From: Canariomyces notabilis
Lineage: Eukaryota; Ascomycota; Sordariomycetes; Sordariales; Chaetomiaceae
Length of the DNA stretch: 64,000 bases
Direction of reading: 5' to 3'
NCBI RefSeq assembly: GCF_033297395.1
Contig: NW_027041833.1
Span: 615,939 to 679,938, forward strand
Part shown: piece by piece, positions 41,438-52,943 of the stretch
Layout: the number at the start of each line of letters is the position of its first letter
Position numbering within the stretch: the first letter of the stretch is position 1
Notes under the pieces: model-generated
Seen by the model: only the letters and a program-made list of their open reading frames with translations
The model's database searches: none
Told to the model about the DNA's origin: nothing
Program-made: the position numbers and the translations under genes

Positions 41438-41970
41438 TGTGGCTGACTTTATCGGTTCAGGGAGTGGGCACAGATTATGACGGCAATTCTGAGGCCAAAT
41501 AGCGTCCCCGTCCTGACAGTCTCAGATGCGACTGCCAGATCGCTGCTCCAAGCGTGGAAAGCGAGCACGTTTTCAGGAGCGGCCGAAAACCAACCAGACC
41601 GCGAGACAAACTCAGGTCCAAGCGTTGATTACATGGCCATGGTCGTTGGCTAAACAGACGCAAAGTTGAGATGGTCAATTGAGTCACTAGAATTGATGGT
41701 GTGCCAGATGCCTTGATCCCCCTGAGTGGCACTGTGAAATGACAACAAACAAAACAAATGCTCCTGACACGAAGCTTGGCAAAATGGTCGGACCACCCCA
41801 AACCTTGACAGCTGTTCGTCAGCTGGCCCGTTCGAGGCCCAGTTTGTAACCTCCCTTGTCCGAAACAGCGGGGTTAAACTTTTGTCCGACACATCAACAA
41901 CACCTCATGTTGACGGCGACAAACTCGAGCAAAAACATCACAGCAATAGCCCAGATACGCGGTAACCACC
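41438..41970. other. intergenic
   Basis: About 530 bp. Minus-strand frames of 80-108 codons overlap here without motifs. It includes the promoter of the HTH protein gene. Confidence 0.5.
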
Positions 41971-42363
41971 ATGACCCGAGAGCCAGGAAGTAGTGGAAGG
42001 TCCCAACTGAAAACGGAGGACCTCATCCGCATCCAGACGCTGTCGCGCGATGCGAAGATGGGCCCCAATGAGATCGAAAGAATCACGGGTTACAGCTCGT
42101 ACCAAATCAAATACGCCATCCGGAAGAAAACTCCCACTGTCGGAAAACGCACCGGTCGTCCACGAAAGCATCCAAAGCCCGAAGACAATACGCCAAAGGG
42201 CAAGACGGCAAAGAAGCCAAAGGAGACAGCCACTGAGCAGCACCTGCAGTCACAACAACCAGAACAGCCACAGCAGCCACAACAGCCACAGCAACTACAT
42301 CAACCACAACAGTTACAACAGTTACAACAGCCACAGCATATGCCAGTGTGGGGAGAGGAGTAA
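41971..42363 (+). CDS. Small HTH/AT-hook-like DNA-binding protein with Gln/Pro tail
   Basis: A 130-residue frame. Residues about 13-50 (L-K-T-E-D-L-I-R-I-Q ... I-T-G-Y-S-S-Y-Q-I-K-Y-A-I) have the pattern of a three-helix HTH such as the N-terminus of Tc1/pogo transposases or homeodomain-like regulators. An AT-hook core (T-G-R-P-R-K-H) follows, then a Lys-rich stretch and a tail of Gln/Pro/His repeats (about 78-125). It may bind DNA in the nucleus. The stop codon overlaps a strong GTAAGT donor at 42360, with acceptors at 42413 (TAG) or 42419 (TAAG). Splicing to the second would swap the last residue for about 26 more, ending near 42494, so the 3' end is uncertain. It could be a domesticated or decayed transposase fragment. 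Confidence 0.62.
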   Translation: MTREPGSSGRSQLKTEDLIRIQTLSRDAKMGPNEIERITGYSSYQIKYAIRKKTPTVGKRTGRPRKHPKPEDNTPKGKTAKKPKETATEQHLQSQQPEQPQQPQQPQQLHQPQQLQQLQQPQHMPVWGEE

Positions 42364-42897
42364 GTCACGGGAAGTCAAGCACATTGGTCAATTTGAGTGT
42401 TGCTGACTGATAGCTAAGCGGAGCTTCAATGACAGCTGCCGCAGCGCTGTCCTACGTTGCCGCTGAAAATCGGCTAGGGCGGGGGGTTCGGGCATGACAG
42501 GGCCAAATTAGCAGATTGCCAGAGAGTCTGCTGGTTTGCTATACTCTGGCCACGTTCCAGGATTACTTCGTTGCTCACCTGCTGCTCCTGTGGGATATCC
42601 TGACCTACTATGTTCAATGTCTTGGTGCCAAGTTGGTGGTATCACTTCACGGAGGAAGCAGACATTTACTAAGGATGTGAGTTGCCGGCAGGGCAATGTT
42701 TATCTCTACTCTCAGGAAAATATTAAAACACTAATAACGATGAATAAGAATTGAATGAGTGGCTCCTCCGAGAACCCGTCAACCACCGACTGGTAGGTTC
42801 AGTTCCTATGCCTCTCCAGCTCAATGGCCGACATGGTGTACCACCTAGGCACACAGCCGGGCTCGAAACCCTTCCTAGTAGGCGAGATCTTGACCGC
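42364..42897. other. intergenic
   Basis: About 530 bp between convergent genes. It may contain a last exon of the HTH protein (about 42420-42494). No other feature is supported. Confidence 0.45.
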
Positions 42898-43248
42898 TCA
42901 GACGAGGCCGACGCAGTCGAGGAACTGGATGTTGAGCCGAGTGCCCTAATTGTTTTGTTATGTTAGCTGTGCTCGAGTCTTGAGCGCACAGATTACAATC
43001 GAAGAACTAGGGGGGCTCCGAGTCACCTTTGGGGCCTTGGTTTCGCAGCAGTAGGTACTATTGACCCCGCAGCTGGCTCCCGCGTAGATGACAGTGCACA
43101 GCGGGACGGACCGGGGGGTGCAGCACACGGGCTGGGTGTGGTTATTGCACTTGAGCGCGGGCTTTCCGGAAAAGAGGTGGTTGGGAATATCGGGTGCAGG
43201 AAAGGCTGTGGCGGTTACGGCGAGGGCCAGCAAGTAGAAGAACTGCAT
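42898..43248 (-). CDS. Hydrophobin-like secreted protein
   Basis: Two exons, 43248-43027 and 42945-42898, joined over an 81-bp phase-0 intron (GTGACT ... ATTAG), give 89 residues. A signal peptide (F-F-Y-L-L-A-L-A-V-T-A-T-A) ends near residue 16. The mature part has eight cysteines in the hydrophobin order C-CC-C-C-CC-C: C34, C42-C43, C51, C60, C67-C68 and the last in L-N-I-Q-F-L-D-C-V-G-L-V, which lies in the short second exon. Spacing between the second and fourth positions (7 and 8 residues) is shorter than in standard class I or II hydrophobins, so the class is open. Hydrophobins assemble at air-water interfaces and coat hyphae or spores. Reading through the intron gives a 96-residue product that loses the conserved C-terminus. 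Confidence 0.8.
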
Positions 43249-46200
43249 CTTTGCTCGAGCTTTGCGGGAAGAGGGAGTTGCCCGGGGACGCTAGTAGGGT
43301 AGTTGCTTCGTTGAAGTGTGAATAGATAGGCTTGAGTCGATGTCGAATCAGTTCCGGGGACTGATACGGGGAGAGAAGGTGGTATATATAGCTTAATCTT
43401 TCCATCTGTCTTGTAATCAGTCATGATCCTGGATTCTTGTATTATTGCTTTCCTTACTTCCCCTCCCGTTCCCGGGCCGAATGGAGAGCATGTGCTGAAT
43501 CTGATCTGGAGTGGCATCCCTTGCCGTCACGGTAAGTGTCAAAACAGTCAATAACTGGGTCGCAGACGGACCTGCATGGGTGCCAGGCAAGCAAGCCTGA
43601 GATGAGGCTGTGATGTCTCAGTGACCATAGCTTCAGCCCAGCACTTGAAGCATGTAATTAATTAGGGACGGGAATCGCCGCCCAAGAGCCGAGGACATGG
43701 TGTGTGATTGGGGAGAAGGAATGTTCCCGGCATTGGGGCTACATGTACATTCCGAGCCCAGGAACAGGTATGACGCTGCCCGCTCGATCCGCAGAATAAG
43801 TACGATGAAAATATGCGATCGGAATTTATGTAGATAAAAACAACCGGGACTCCAAATTGAATTAATGTTTTACTCAGGGCATATATTTGGACTCCAGAGA
43901 TGGATACTACTAGTATTGTTCGTGTACACAGTACTGAGGACTCGCATTTCAATTTGTCAGGAGGAACTTGAAGTCAACATTCGAGATATTTCCTCCTATA
44001 CTAGATTCTTGAACTCAAGTTCTTGACGATGATTATGATTCATCTAAGGTACTGTCGGTATGTGACCCCTTTGGTACTGTACTACTCAAGTTCCGAGGAG
44101 AGGTCGCCGACCAATACATGCATGATGCACAGCGGCCATCGTGCAATGTGCCTTCCAGCCTCCATCTGAAATTGACCCTAGCAACCAACTGCCACATCTA
44201 GCACAGCAACTCTTAAAGCTAGCCACATACTACGCTGCTGTCAAAGCTGAACGGGGTCATTGAAGCAGTCTCAGGCCATGTAGTATGGCTAGTTTCCTGC
44301 ACACGACAATTCATGATAGTAGCGGAGCTCACAGTTCCTTTTCACGCCTGAGCAGAAGGCCACGGCCTCGAACACGGCCGTGGATTCTCACCAGGCTGCA
44401 GAAACTGCCCAACTGCGATTTGTGGGTAACGGTCTTATAAACATTGTTCTAGACTTGTGCAAGCGACAGGGGATGGATACATTCACCAGGTGGCCCATGT
44501 AGGTATACAGTCACGGACACATAATTCTCCAGTCATGCACCCAACCTTTCAATGTTCACATACCACATCCTGTCTATCCCTTTGGTGTCTGTATAACGTT
44601 CCCCTTCTCCATGCTCTGACGCAGGCTGTCTACTCGCCTAAGTCTGTGGTTTCTGATTGCTGTTGCATGAAGCGCCCAGTTGAGTCGGTAAAAGGCGCAA
44701 CTGAGTTACCCAAGAATCTTGTACTTCTGGATCTCGCAGTAGATCCATTCTTGTTCTTCGGTCGCGGCACGAGCAGGGGATTACATGCCTAAAGGAGAAC
44801 TCTCGAGCATGGCCATTCCCTTCGACTCTTTCCCGTGTCTTCAGATCGGGCATCGAAGCCCTGGTTTGATAAGGCGACCGATATTGCCGAGATCGCCGGT
44901 AACGCTCGAATTGGTGAGTGAGAGAACTCTCCAACGATTGGCGACCAATGAGTTTCGCTGGTGTTTGGGTGCGGGCACAACCAACAATCAACCCGGTGAG
45001 TCACCATGGAAGAGACCACGACGGTTGTACATGGCGAACTTCTTATCTATAGGTCAATATTATCGACAATTCAACCCTCCATCTTCCCTTGACACCACCT
45101 AGGCGGCCAATACCTGCAAGGTACCGACTGCAACGCTCAGATGCCAAGAGCGACAGTTTGCGGGGAAGATTAGCGAGCCGTTTTGCTCCAGACGGCCGGG
45201 TCCAAGCCCTGGCGGACCCTCAGCCCCATTGAAACATTCTGGTCAACGTATTTCGATGAGTTATGCTTGTGGCGTGCGCAGCGTCTTTTCGGAGTGGATC
45301 CACAGTGGTGATAGAGGAACTGCGAACATATGCTGCTGACAAAGACAAGGTCGAGGGAGCCGGACATAACGGCATGCTCTGCGGATTGAAAGTGCCGGTC
45401 GGTGCGACCAGGCCTTAAGAAACCAGGCATCCCGCAGGCTCAAGTGATGTCATGCGTGTGTCTCCGAAACCCGGATCCATTCTGCCGCTTTCGATTTTAC
45501 CCAGAGCCAATATCGGCGCGGGGAGCCTCGTGGATGGCTCTGGATGAGGCAATTTTTAGGTCCGGTCAGGGGGCAATCTTGTGGAGCTCAGACCGATGTT
45601 CTTTGCAACTGCTGCTCTGGGTTTAGTGGGTCTTGGCCGCTGCACAAGTTGGACCGAGAGGAAAGCACGACTCCGGTTGCTAGCTTTCCATTTGCAATTT
45701 TGCAAGTCAGGTGCCCACTCCGTGTTGGTCTGAGATGCGGCAACGAGCAAAGGCGGGAAGGGGCTGCCCCAATTCAGAACCCCCGCGGCGCGGATGGGGG
45801 CCCCTGAGCGGTCGGGGGATAGAATCAATGCATCTGTAGGGCAACGTAACCCACCACCAGACACCTGTCGGCAAGTTGCCGACGGCAACCAGGCAAACAC
45901 GAACTAAAATGGGCGAATCTCGGCCATTCGTGTCACCACAATAGCAGTTTCATACACTTTCACAGCCAACACATTGTGATGTATTACGGGGTCAATCAAC
46001 ACACCTGGAGGCGCTGACTGGTACTGTACCTATGCTGGGTTCGTGTTGTAGCGAGAAGTCAAATCAGAGCAGCAAAAATCAACACTCGACAACACACAAT
46101 GAGCTAAAAAACAGCCAAGGCTCGCTTCCGACGTAAGTAAGCATCCTTCCTGCCTGTGCCAAGCGGAGGAGCGGTGAGATATTCTCAGTAACTACAGCAC

Positions 46201-46749
46201 TAACGTCTATCAGCGAACTACCTACTATCGTTAGCAAGCGTAGGTACAGTACGGATACCTTGCCGAGTTTACTACACTACTACTGCAGCAATTCTCCCGG
46301 TTGCGAGCCGCTGCATACTCACATTTGTTGGGAGAAATCGGTAGGTCAGCTGAGAGGGCGTGGGTTACGAGTTGCTTACCCTTCCCCCCCTGGGCCACTG
46401 ATGCATCGCTGGCACTTTGACAGGCACCCCGTGTGTGCCCATGACGTTGGCCATTTCCCCTTTTCCGTCTTCCGCCGTGCTCCAGGCTATCCAAAATAAC
46501 GGCTCATCCCAGAACTAGTTCCCGAGCCTGTTGTCACCCCCAACTTGAGCTCCTTCCATTCTGTCCTTCTATATTATTGGGAGACTCAGAGGGAAATAAA
46601 TGAAAAACTGAAACAAAGAGAGCAAAGTGAAGGCAGGAGTACAACCCCAATACAACTTCAAATACAGATCCATCTACATCTACAACAACCGGCCCCTTTT
46701 CTGACGCATCCAATTCCCTCAAGTGCAAGCACTGTCGCCCATTGCCAAG
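43249..46749. other. gene-poor region
   Basis: About 3.5 kb with no supported gene. Frames up to 117 codons (for example minus 44991-44638 and plus 44457-44792) lack motifs, signal peptides or spliceable partners. The right end is the 5' leader of the GH94 gene. Confidence 0.5.
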
Positions 46750-49131
46750 ATGAGGAAGGAAGCCACAATCCTATGTCCGGCCAACAATGGGGCCCGCTAC
46801 GAGCTCTACAGCCCTACCGCCATGCCCAAAGCCGCCGGCTTCCTGTGGAACAAGAAGATGATGATCCAGATTACCTGCCGCGGTTATGCCACAGCGCAGT
46901 TCATGCAGCCCGAACCGGCAAAGTACGCGCATGCCCCAAACATCGAGGCCAAGACGTTCATGCAGCCCGAGCAAAATTACTACGCCCACCACCCGGGCCG
47001 CTTCGTCTACGTCAAGGACCTTGAAAGCGGCCATCTCTTCTCAGCGCCCTATGAGCCTGTCCGGGCTACCGCGGACCGATTCGTCTTCTCAGCTGGCAAG
47101 AGCGATGTCGCTTGGGCAGTCGAACAGGACGGCATCCGTGTCGAGATGGTTATGGGCCTTCCGATCCACGACGTGGCTGAACTCTGGACCATCAAGGTGA
47201 CCAACATTTCCGGCCGACCCCGGCGGCTCAGCGTGACGCCCTACTTCCCCATCGGCTACATGTCCTGGATGAACCAGTCCGCCGAGTGGAATCCGGAACT
47301 AATCGGCGTGGTTGCCAGTAGCGTTACTCCGTACCAAAAGGCAGCCGAGTACTTTAAAAACAAGTACCTCAAAGACAAGACGTACTTCTTGTGCGAGACG
47401 CCGCCGGACTCGTGGGAAGCAAACCAACAGGCATTTGAGGGCGAAGGCGGGCTTCACAACCCGTCAGCCCTGCAAGGTCCGCAGCTCGGCGGCGGCGATG
47501 CACGCTATGAGACCCCGACGGCAGCTGTGCAGTATCGCATCACGCTCGACGCTGACGAGGAGCGTGAATACCGCTTCATGTTTGGGCCGGCCTACGATGA
47601 GGCTGAGATCAGCTCCATGCGCTCGCGCTACCTAAGCAAGGTGGCGTTTGTGCGGACGGCGGGCGAGTACGCCGCCTACATGGAACGCGGGGGCGGCTGC
47701 CTGCGCATCGAGACCCCCGACAAGGACCTCGACAACTTTGTAAACAACTGGCTGCCCCGCCAGGTCTACTACCACGGCGACGTCAACCGCCTGACGACGG
47801 ACCCGCAGACCCGCAACTTCCTCCAGGACAACATGGGCATGAATTACATCAATCCCGAGGTTGCCCGCAAGGCCTTCATCACGGCCGTTTCGCAGCAGGA
47901 AGCAAATGGTTCCATGCCGGACGGCATCCTGCTGGCCGAGGGCGCCGAGCTGAAATTCATCAACCAGATCCCGCACACGGACCATTGCGTCTGGTTGCCA
48001 GTTACCCTGGATGTGTACCTCGCCGAGACGGGCGACTACGGTTTGCTGAAGGAGCATGTCCGCACCGCCAACGGTGACAATTTCACCGTCTTTGAGCGCT
48101 TCTGCCGCGCGATGGACTGGCTGCTCAAGCTGCGCGATGAGCGCGGGCTCAGCTACATTGCCCAGGGCGACTGGTGCGACCCGATGAATATGGTTGGCTA
48201 CAAGGGCAAGGGCGTGTCCGGCTGGCTTACGCTGGCCACGGCGTATGCGTTGAACCTGTGGGCCGGTGTTTGTGATCACGAGGGCATGCCTGACCTGGCG
48301 AAACGCTACCGTGAGGGTGCAGCCGAGTGCAATGCGGCCGTCAACAAGCATCTGTGGGACGGCGACTGGTTCGCACGCGGCATCACTGATGACAATGTCG
48401 TCTTTGGAATCAAGAAGGACCCCGAAGGCCGCATTTGGCTCAATCCCCAGACCTGGGCAATTCTGAGCGGCGCCGCCAGCCAGGGGCAAATAGAGCGGAT
48501 TCTGCCCCAGGTCGATTCTCACCTGGGGACTCCGTACGGCGTGCTGATGTTTGCGCCGCCCTTCACCAAGATGCGCGAGGACATTGGACGCGTGACACAA
48601 AAGGCCATTGGGTCGGCCGAGAACGGCGCCGTGTACAACCACGCGGGCGTCTTTTACATTTACAGTCTCTACAAGCTGGGCGGGCAGCAGGACCGGGCCT
48701 ACTCGCTCCTGCGCCAGCTGCTGCCGGGACCTAGCGAAGCCGACTACCTGCAGAGGGGCCAGCTGCCCATCTACATCCCCAACTACTACCGCGGCGCCTG
48801 GCGCGAGTTCCCCCGCACGGCGGGCCGGTCGAGTCAGCTCTTCAACACGGGCACCGTCTCGTGGGCCTACCGCTGCTTTATCGAGGGCCTGTGCGGCCTG
48901 CGCGGCGAGGACGACGGCCTCACCATCTGCCCGCAACTGCCGAGCTCCTGGGATGCGATCAAGGTAATGCGCACCTTCCGCGGTGCGACTTTCCAGTTGG
49001 ATATCCGTCGTGCCGACGTCAAGGAGGTGACGGTCAAACACGGCGACACTGTGCTCCCCAAGCCGCGGATCACCAACATCAGGGCCGGCGAGACATACCA
49101 GCTTACTGTGTTGGTCCCACAGTGTCAGTGA
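46750..49131 (+). CDS. GH94 cellobionic acid phosphorylase
   Basis: A single-exon protein of 793 residues from the ATG at 46750 (an in-frame ATG at 46723 adds nine). It matches the NdvB-like GH94 phosphorylases known from Neurospora and bacteria: N-terminal beta-sandwich, then an (alpha/alpha)6 barrel with Q-V-Y-Y-H-G-D, D-N-M-G-M-N-Y and the catalytic G-D-W-C-D-P-M-N-M-V-G, in which D477 is the expected general acid. The enzyme splits cellobionic acid with phosphate into glucose 1-phosphate and gluconate. Cellobionic acid arises when LPMOs and cellobiose dehydrogenase act on cellulose. No signal peptide, so it works in the cytosol after uptake of the disaccharide. The assignment over cellobiose phosphorylase rests on the G-D-W-C-D-P variant and length. 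Confidence 0.9.
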   Translation: MRKEATILCPANNGARYELYSPTAMPKAAGFLWNKKMMIQITCRGYATAQFMQPEPAKYAHAPNIEAKTFMQPEQNYYAHHPGRFVYVKDLESGHLFSAPYEPVRATADRFVFSAGKSDVAWAVEQDGIRVEMVMGLPIHDVAELWTIKVTNISGRPRRLSVTPYFPIGYMSWMNQSAEWNPELIGVVASSVTPYQKAAEYFKNKYLKDKTYFLCETPPDSWEANQQAFEGEGGLHNPSALQGPQLGGGDARYETPTAAVQYRITLDADEEREYRFMFGPAYDEAEISSMRSRYLSKVAFVRTAGEYAAYMERGGGCLRIETPDKDLDNFVNNWLPRQVYYHGDVNRLTTDPQTRNFLQDNMGMNYINPEVARKAFITAVSQQEANGSMPDGILLAEGAELKFINQIPHTDHCVWLPVTLDVYLAETGDYGLLKEHVRTANGDNFTVFERFCRAMDWLLKLRDERGLSYIAQGDWCDPMNMVGYKGKGVSGWLTLATAYALNLWAGVCDHEGMPDLAKRYREGAAECNAAVNKHLWDGDWFARGITDDNVVFGIKKDPEGRIWLNPQTWAILSGAASQGQIERILPQVDSHLGTPYGVLMFAPPFTKMREDIGRVTQKAIGSAENGAVYNHAGVFYIYSLYKLGGQQDRAYSLLRQLLPGPSEADYLQRGQLPIYIPNYYRGAWREFPRTAGRSSQLFNTGTVSWAYRCFIEGLCGLRGEDDGLTICPQLPSSWDAIKVMRTFRGATFQLDIRRADVKEVTVKHGDTVLPKPRITNIRAGETYQLTVLVPQCQ

Positions 49132-49769
49132 TTCAGTGGTTCGCGATACTAGTAGAGTGATGGCCGGCCACGGAGGGAGCATTCATTCATACGAGATTAG
49201 AAAAGAGTATGGCAGAAAAGGGACGAACCCAACAAAAGACCTCGTTTTGATCACTCAACTCTCATTTGAAAGGATTTGGGTCTATTGATCACTCCGACGG
49301 GGTGGAATTGGTATGATTTCATATTGGTTTAAGATTTTAAGGGACCACAAGACCCAGGTTCTTGACATCTATAAAACGAGACACGCAACCTTCACTAGGT
49401 AGGTATATGCATGGGCGGAATGGACATAATATACTATGCAGCACTCGGGAAAAGCTGTGACCTAGAGGCATCACAGCTCACTGCAGTAGGGCATTCAGCA
49501 TTGCCAGGGAGGTGGGCTTCTGTTCTATCGGTCTCTACTAGTACAGGCGGCTTTTGTCGACATCAAGTTTACCATGCCTCAATAGACAAACCAAGAAGTG
49601 TCTCCATTTGGAACAATCATTCAAATCATTGATGGCTTCTGCCGTTCTACCTGACCTACCTCAGACTGAACAGACCGACAGATCTCAATGACCGCCTCAT
49701 CGCCCACTTTCCGTCAGACTGCGCTTACCTGCGGCTTCGTCATCATGCCAAAGGAATTCAATTCTCACT
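49132..49769. other. intergenic, convergent 3' ends
   Basis: About 640 bp between the GH94 gene and the HET-ankyrin pseudogene. A TAGGTAGGTATA motif is near 49397. No gene supported. Confidence 0.55.
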
Positions 49770-51599
49770 TTAGTATCCAGCACCCTTATCGAGAAGAAGC
49801 CTCACAACCACTTCATGCCCGTAACTAGCCGCCACTAGGAGTGGTGTGCTTCCATGACGATCCCGGACCTCAACATCTGCGCCCTTTTCAAGGAGAACTC
49901 GTACGACCGCCTCATGTCCGTATTCAGCAGCTACCAGCAGTGGTGTGTTTCCCTGACGATCCCGCGCCTCGATGTCTGCGCCCTTGTCGAGGAGCTTTCG
50001 CAGAACTGCTTCATGCCCGTATTCAGCAGCTACCCGCAGTGGTTTGTCGCCTAAAAGATCCTCGCTCTCAAAGTGGGCGCCCCAATCGAGGAGCTGTCGC
50101 ACAACTTCCTCATGCCCACGAACAGCCGCCCACAACAGCGGTGTCTTGCCATAACGATCCGCCGCCTCAATCGGGGCCTCCTTATCGAGGAGGTGTCGCA
50201 CGACTGCCGCATGGCCCATCCGGGCACCACACAACAGCGGGGTGTCGCCAGAACAGTCCTTCGTATCAACGTAGGCACCCTTCTCTAGGAGATACCGCAC
50301 CACTGCTTCAAGCCCTTCCAGTGCAGCAAACACCAACGGTACAAACCTGCCCGTGCCCTTAACGATGAGTTCTTCTAAAGCTTCCAGACTGGTAGGAGTC
50401 GGGTTGTCCGCACTTCTGAAGACCGGCTCGTAAACCTCTCTTAGCTGTTCAGTTGCCCTTCTCGTCTCTTGCCCTCCCCTGAAGGATCCAATTACGTGTC
50501 TAGCATTCCACAACCTAGTCGTTTTGTCTGAAGCCGTTCGCGAGTCCTTCATCTGACTGGGCAACCCTTGGCTAATTTTGAAGTCCTCGTAGTCTCCAGA
50601 TGCTGACTGATGTCGATGTGCATCCCAGTCCCAGACGAGTAAGAAATCATCCGGGAACACAGTTGTTGATCGTACTTGCCAGCTACAACCTACTGCTCCA
50701 TGTCGGGGATCATCCGAGAAGGGAACTGCAATCCTGATAACGGTCCAATAATCGTTGCGCAGCCTTATCACTGTAGGCTGTGATGCTCCTTGGAAGAGAC
50801 AGATGAAATCCCCTAGTTGGATGGGTTTTGCTGCTGCTTGGATTGTGAAGTGTGAGCTCAAATTCTCTTTCACGTTAGAATGGTGGTGCGTATCCATCCA
50901 AGTTATGCCCACTTTTTGCCTGCCATTCCGACTTGTATCGTCTTCAACCATATATACTTCGCCTAGCACACACCCCTTGCTCTCGATTACTACTACCTCC
51001 ATGTCGGGCCAAGTGTTGATGTACTTCTACCTGTTGTGGAGCTGTTCTGACACTGGAGGCGGCTATCTCGTACCCAGACACGCTGGAACCATGGACGGAT
51101 AAGGAGGGCATGGATGGCTTGCTTGTTTGACTCGCTCGGGGCTGCTACTTGGTCCCCGTTCGAGGCCATCCGTATGTACTCGAGCGCTTGATCGCTGTTG
51201 GCTGCCGCCTCTCCTAGCCAGACAATCACGCGAGATGCTTTGGCATAGATCTTTGCCATAGACCGGACTTGACGTGTCTTCTCCGCCACGTCATCTTGGT
51301 TGATACAAATAGCATCTACCCAGATAAACCGCTCAATAAAGGGATCCCGAAGGTGTGACAGTGCCGTCGAAAGGTTAACGCCAACAGAATATTCACGGTT
51401 ATTTACCGAAATAGGCTGGAGGCTACGCTCAGAGCCCCAGACATAGGACTATGCCTCGAAGGGATGGGCGGTCTCTGAGTCCAACAGAGGGCAGAGAAAG
51501 AGACGGCATTCGATGCGGGAGTTGGACGTCAAAGTGCGGCAGAAGCCGGAGCAACCGCACACAGCCCTCTGGCAGGTATGAGTAGTGGTGTTGAGACAT
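49770..51599 (-). pseudogene. HET domain-ankyrin repeat gene, broken
   Basis: Three pieces of one ancestral frame lie in order. Piece 1 begins at 51599 with S-Y-L-P-E-G and L-L-R-L-L-P, the start of a HET domain. About 51510-51520 the homology shifts frame, then meets an in-frame TAG (51449-51451) where family members read E-A-L-S-Y-V-W-G. The HET core continues with W-V-D-A-I-C-I-N-Q and R-V-I-V-W-L-G-E-A-A to R-P-W-F-Q-R-V-W-V, then shifts frame again near 51055. The remaining 410 codons (51002-49770) hold a P-I-Q-L-G-D-F-I-C-L-F-Q-G-A-S segment and about six ankyrin repeats. HET proteins trigger programmed cell death on allorecognition. With two frame breaks and a stop this copy cannot make the full protein; the ankyrin half could still be translated alone. 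Confidence 0.72.
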
Positions 51600-51877
51600 G
51601 AGCGAATGTTGAAGACTTAAGATTGAGACTTCGGACTGCTGCCCCGACTTCCCTCTCTGTGTGCGGGACAATCATGCCTGTTTCAAGATTTCAGGTCCAA
51701 AACTCCAAGTGCAGGCGGCGCCGCGGCAGGCAGCAATTGCATCGAAGCACGGCAGGCACCTCGCTGGGCCAAGACTCCCGTCCCTTTCAGGCTCCAAGCC
51801 GCTCCTGCGGCGACAGTTCTCATAGCCTCATACCACGTCACGTTGAAATTCCAGGTTTCTATGTATATCTGGCACCG

Positions 51878-51893
51878 TAGGTAGGTAGGTATG
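51878..51893. repeat. TAGG tetranucleotide microsatellite
   Basis: Three and a half TAGG units. Related motifs recur in other intergenic regions of the window. Confidence 0.75.
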
Positions 51894-52020
51894 TGCGCGA
51901 AATAGCCCATGGCCCCAGTTCCACTGCAATCAGCAATGAGTTACGGATGGATACCTTTAGCTGGAGCTGTCCAGTCTAGTCGTTGTAAAAGACGCATCTT
52001 TATAAGAGGTTTTAACCTAA

Positions 52021-52040
52021 CGTACCTACCTACCTAGGTA
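52021..52040. repeat. TACC/TAGG inverted microsatellite
   Basis: Three TACC units run into CTAGGTA, making a small inverted repeat (TACCTAGGTA). Confidence 0.7.
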
Positions 52041-52943
52041 CAATACCTAATAAGGTACACTGCCCGTCTTGTAGAGGCTCGAAGCAGCTGAACGGTCTTG
52101 AACCGACGAGTACTAGTATGGTTTGGCCCAGTGTCGCACCGGGCACCGCGGGCAGGCGTCAAGTTCAATGTCGAGAGGCCAAGACAGGGCTCCACAGGCC
52201 GAGCCGGGAATGTTTCCCTTCTTCAAAACAGGCTGAATTCGTTCGCTGTTGGGGAACCGGCTGCCACGAAGATCCTAATGCGGGGACAAACTCAGCCAAG
52301 ACTCGTCCTCAGCTGATTTTGAAGACATGAAAAGACAAAATACCTACAGAAACGAATTACGAAACAGAAAAAAACGATACTATTGAAAGAGGAGAGAGCC
52401 GTCCCGTATGAAGGCCATGGGGAAACCCGGGAACCCAGACAACAACCGTACGTCCGAGTACTGTACCCAGCCCGAAGTACCACTAAAAGATACCTAAGTT
52501 ATGTACAGTAAACCGCACGCGGCGAATTCTCGACTAGGGACGACCAGAACGAAGAATAGTACCTCCGTAGGTATTAGGCATTTATCATACCAAAGTCTCG
52601 AAAATAAAACTATCTTTCCTCCGCACCGTTCGATGCAAGGTACGGTGCACGCTGGCTCCTCCTCCCCTCCAGCACAGCAAGGTTAGTGGTGGAAAACGAA
52701 GATGCACCTCGCCGTGCATCGGCTTGGCGGAGGGGAACCAAGGGAACGGATTCTGGATAAATTGAGATGTGGAATCGACAAGACGGAGACATGGGGCGAT
52801 GCTACCTGACATTTACCCCAACGTCGTCCCGAGGGACCGATAAACTCTCGTGATGGCGCCTCCTCGCATGCCCGCCGCATCAGGTCGTGACAACACATCG
52901 GCGAGCATCTCGACTCGACAACCCTGGTAGGCATCCAACAAGT

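Larger units (their letters stand above)
51600..52943. other. intergenic
   Basis: About 1.3 kb between the pseudogene's 5' end and the GH67 gene. It holds TAGG-type microsatellites at 51878-51893 and 52021-52040. Short open frames only. Confidence 0.5.

Noticed and set aside
42825..42870. A-box-like TGGCCGACATGG followed by GGCTCGAAACC
   Set aside because: T-arm and acceptor stems do not pair, so no cloverleaf can be folded.
47632..49182. 516-codon open frame on the minus strand
   Set aside because: It is antisense to the GH94 gene over its whole length; long antisense frames are common in GC-rich coding DNA and it has no domain.
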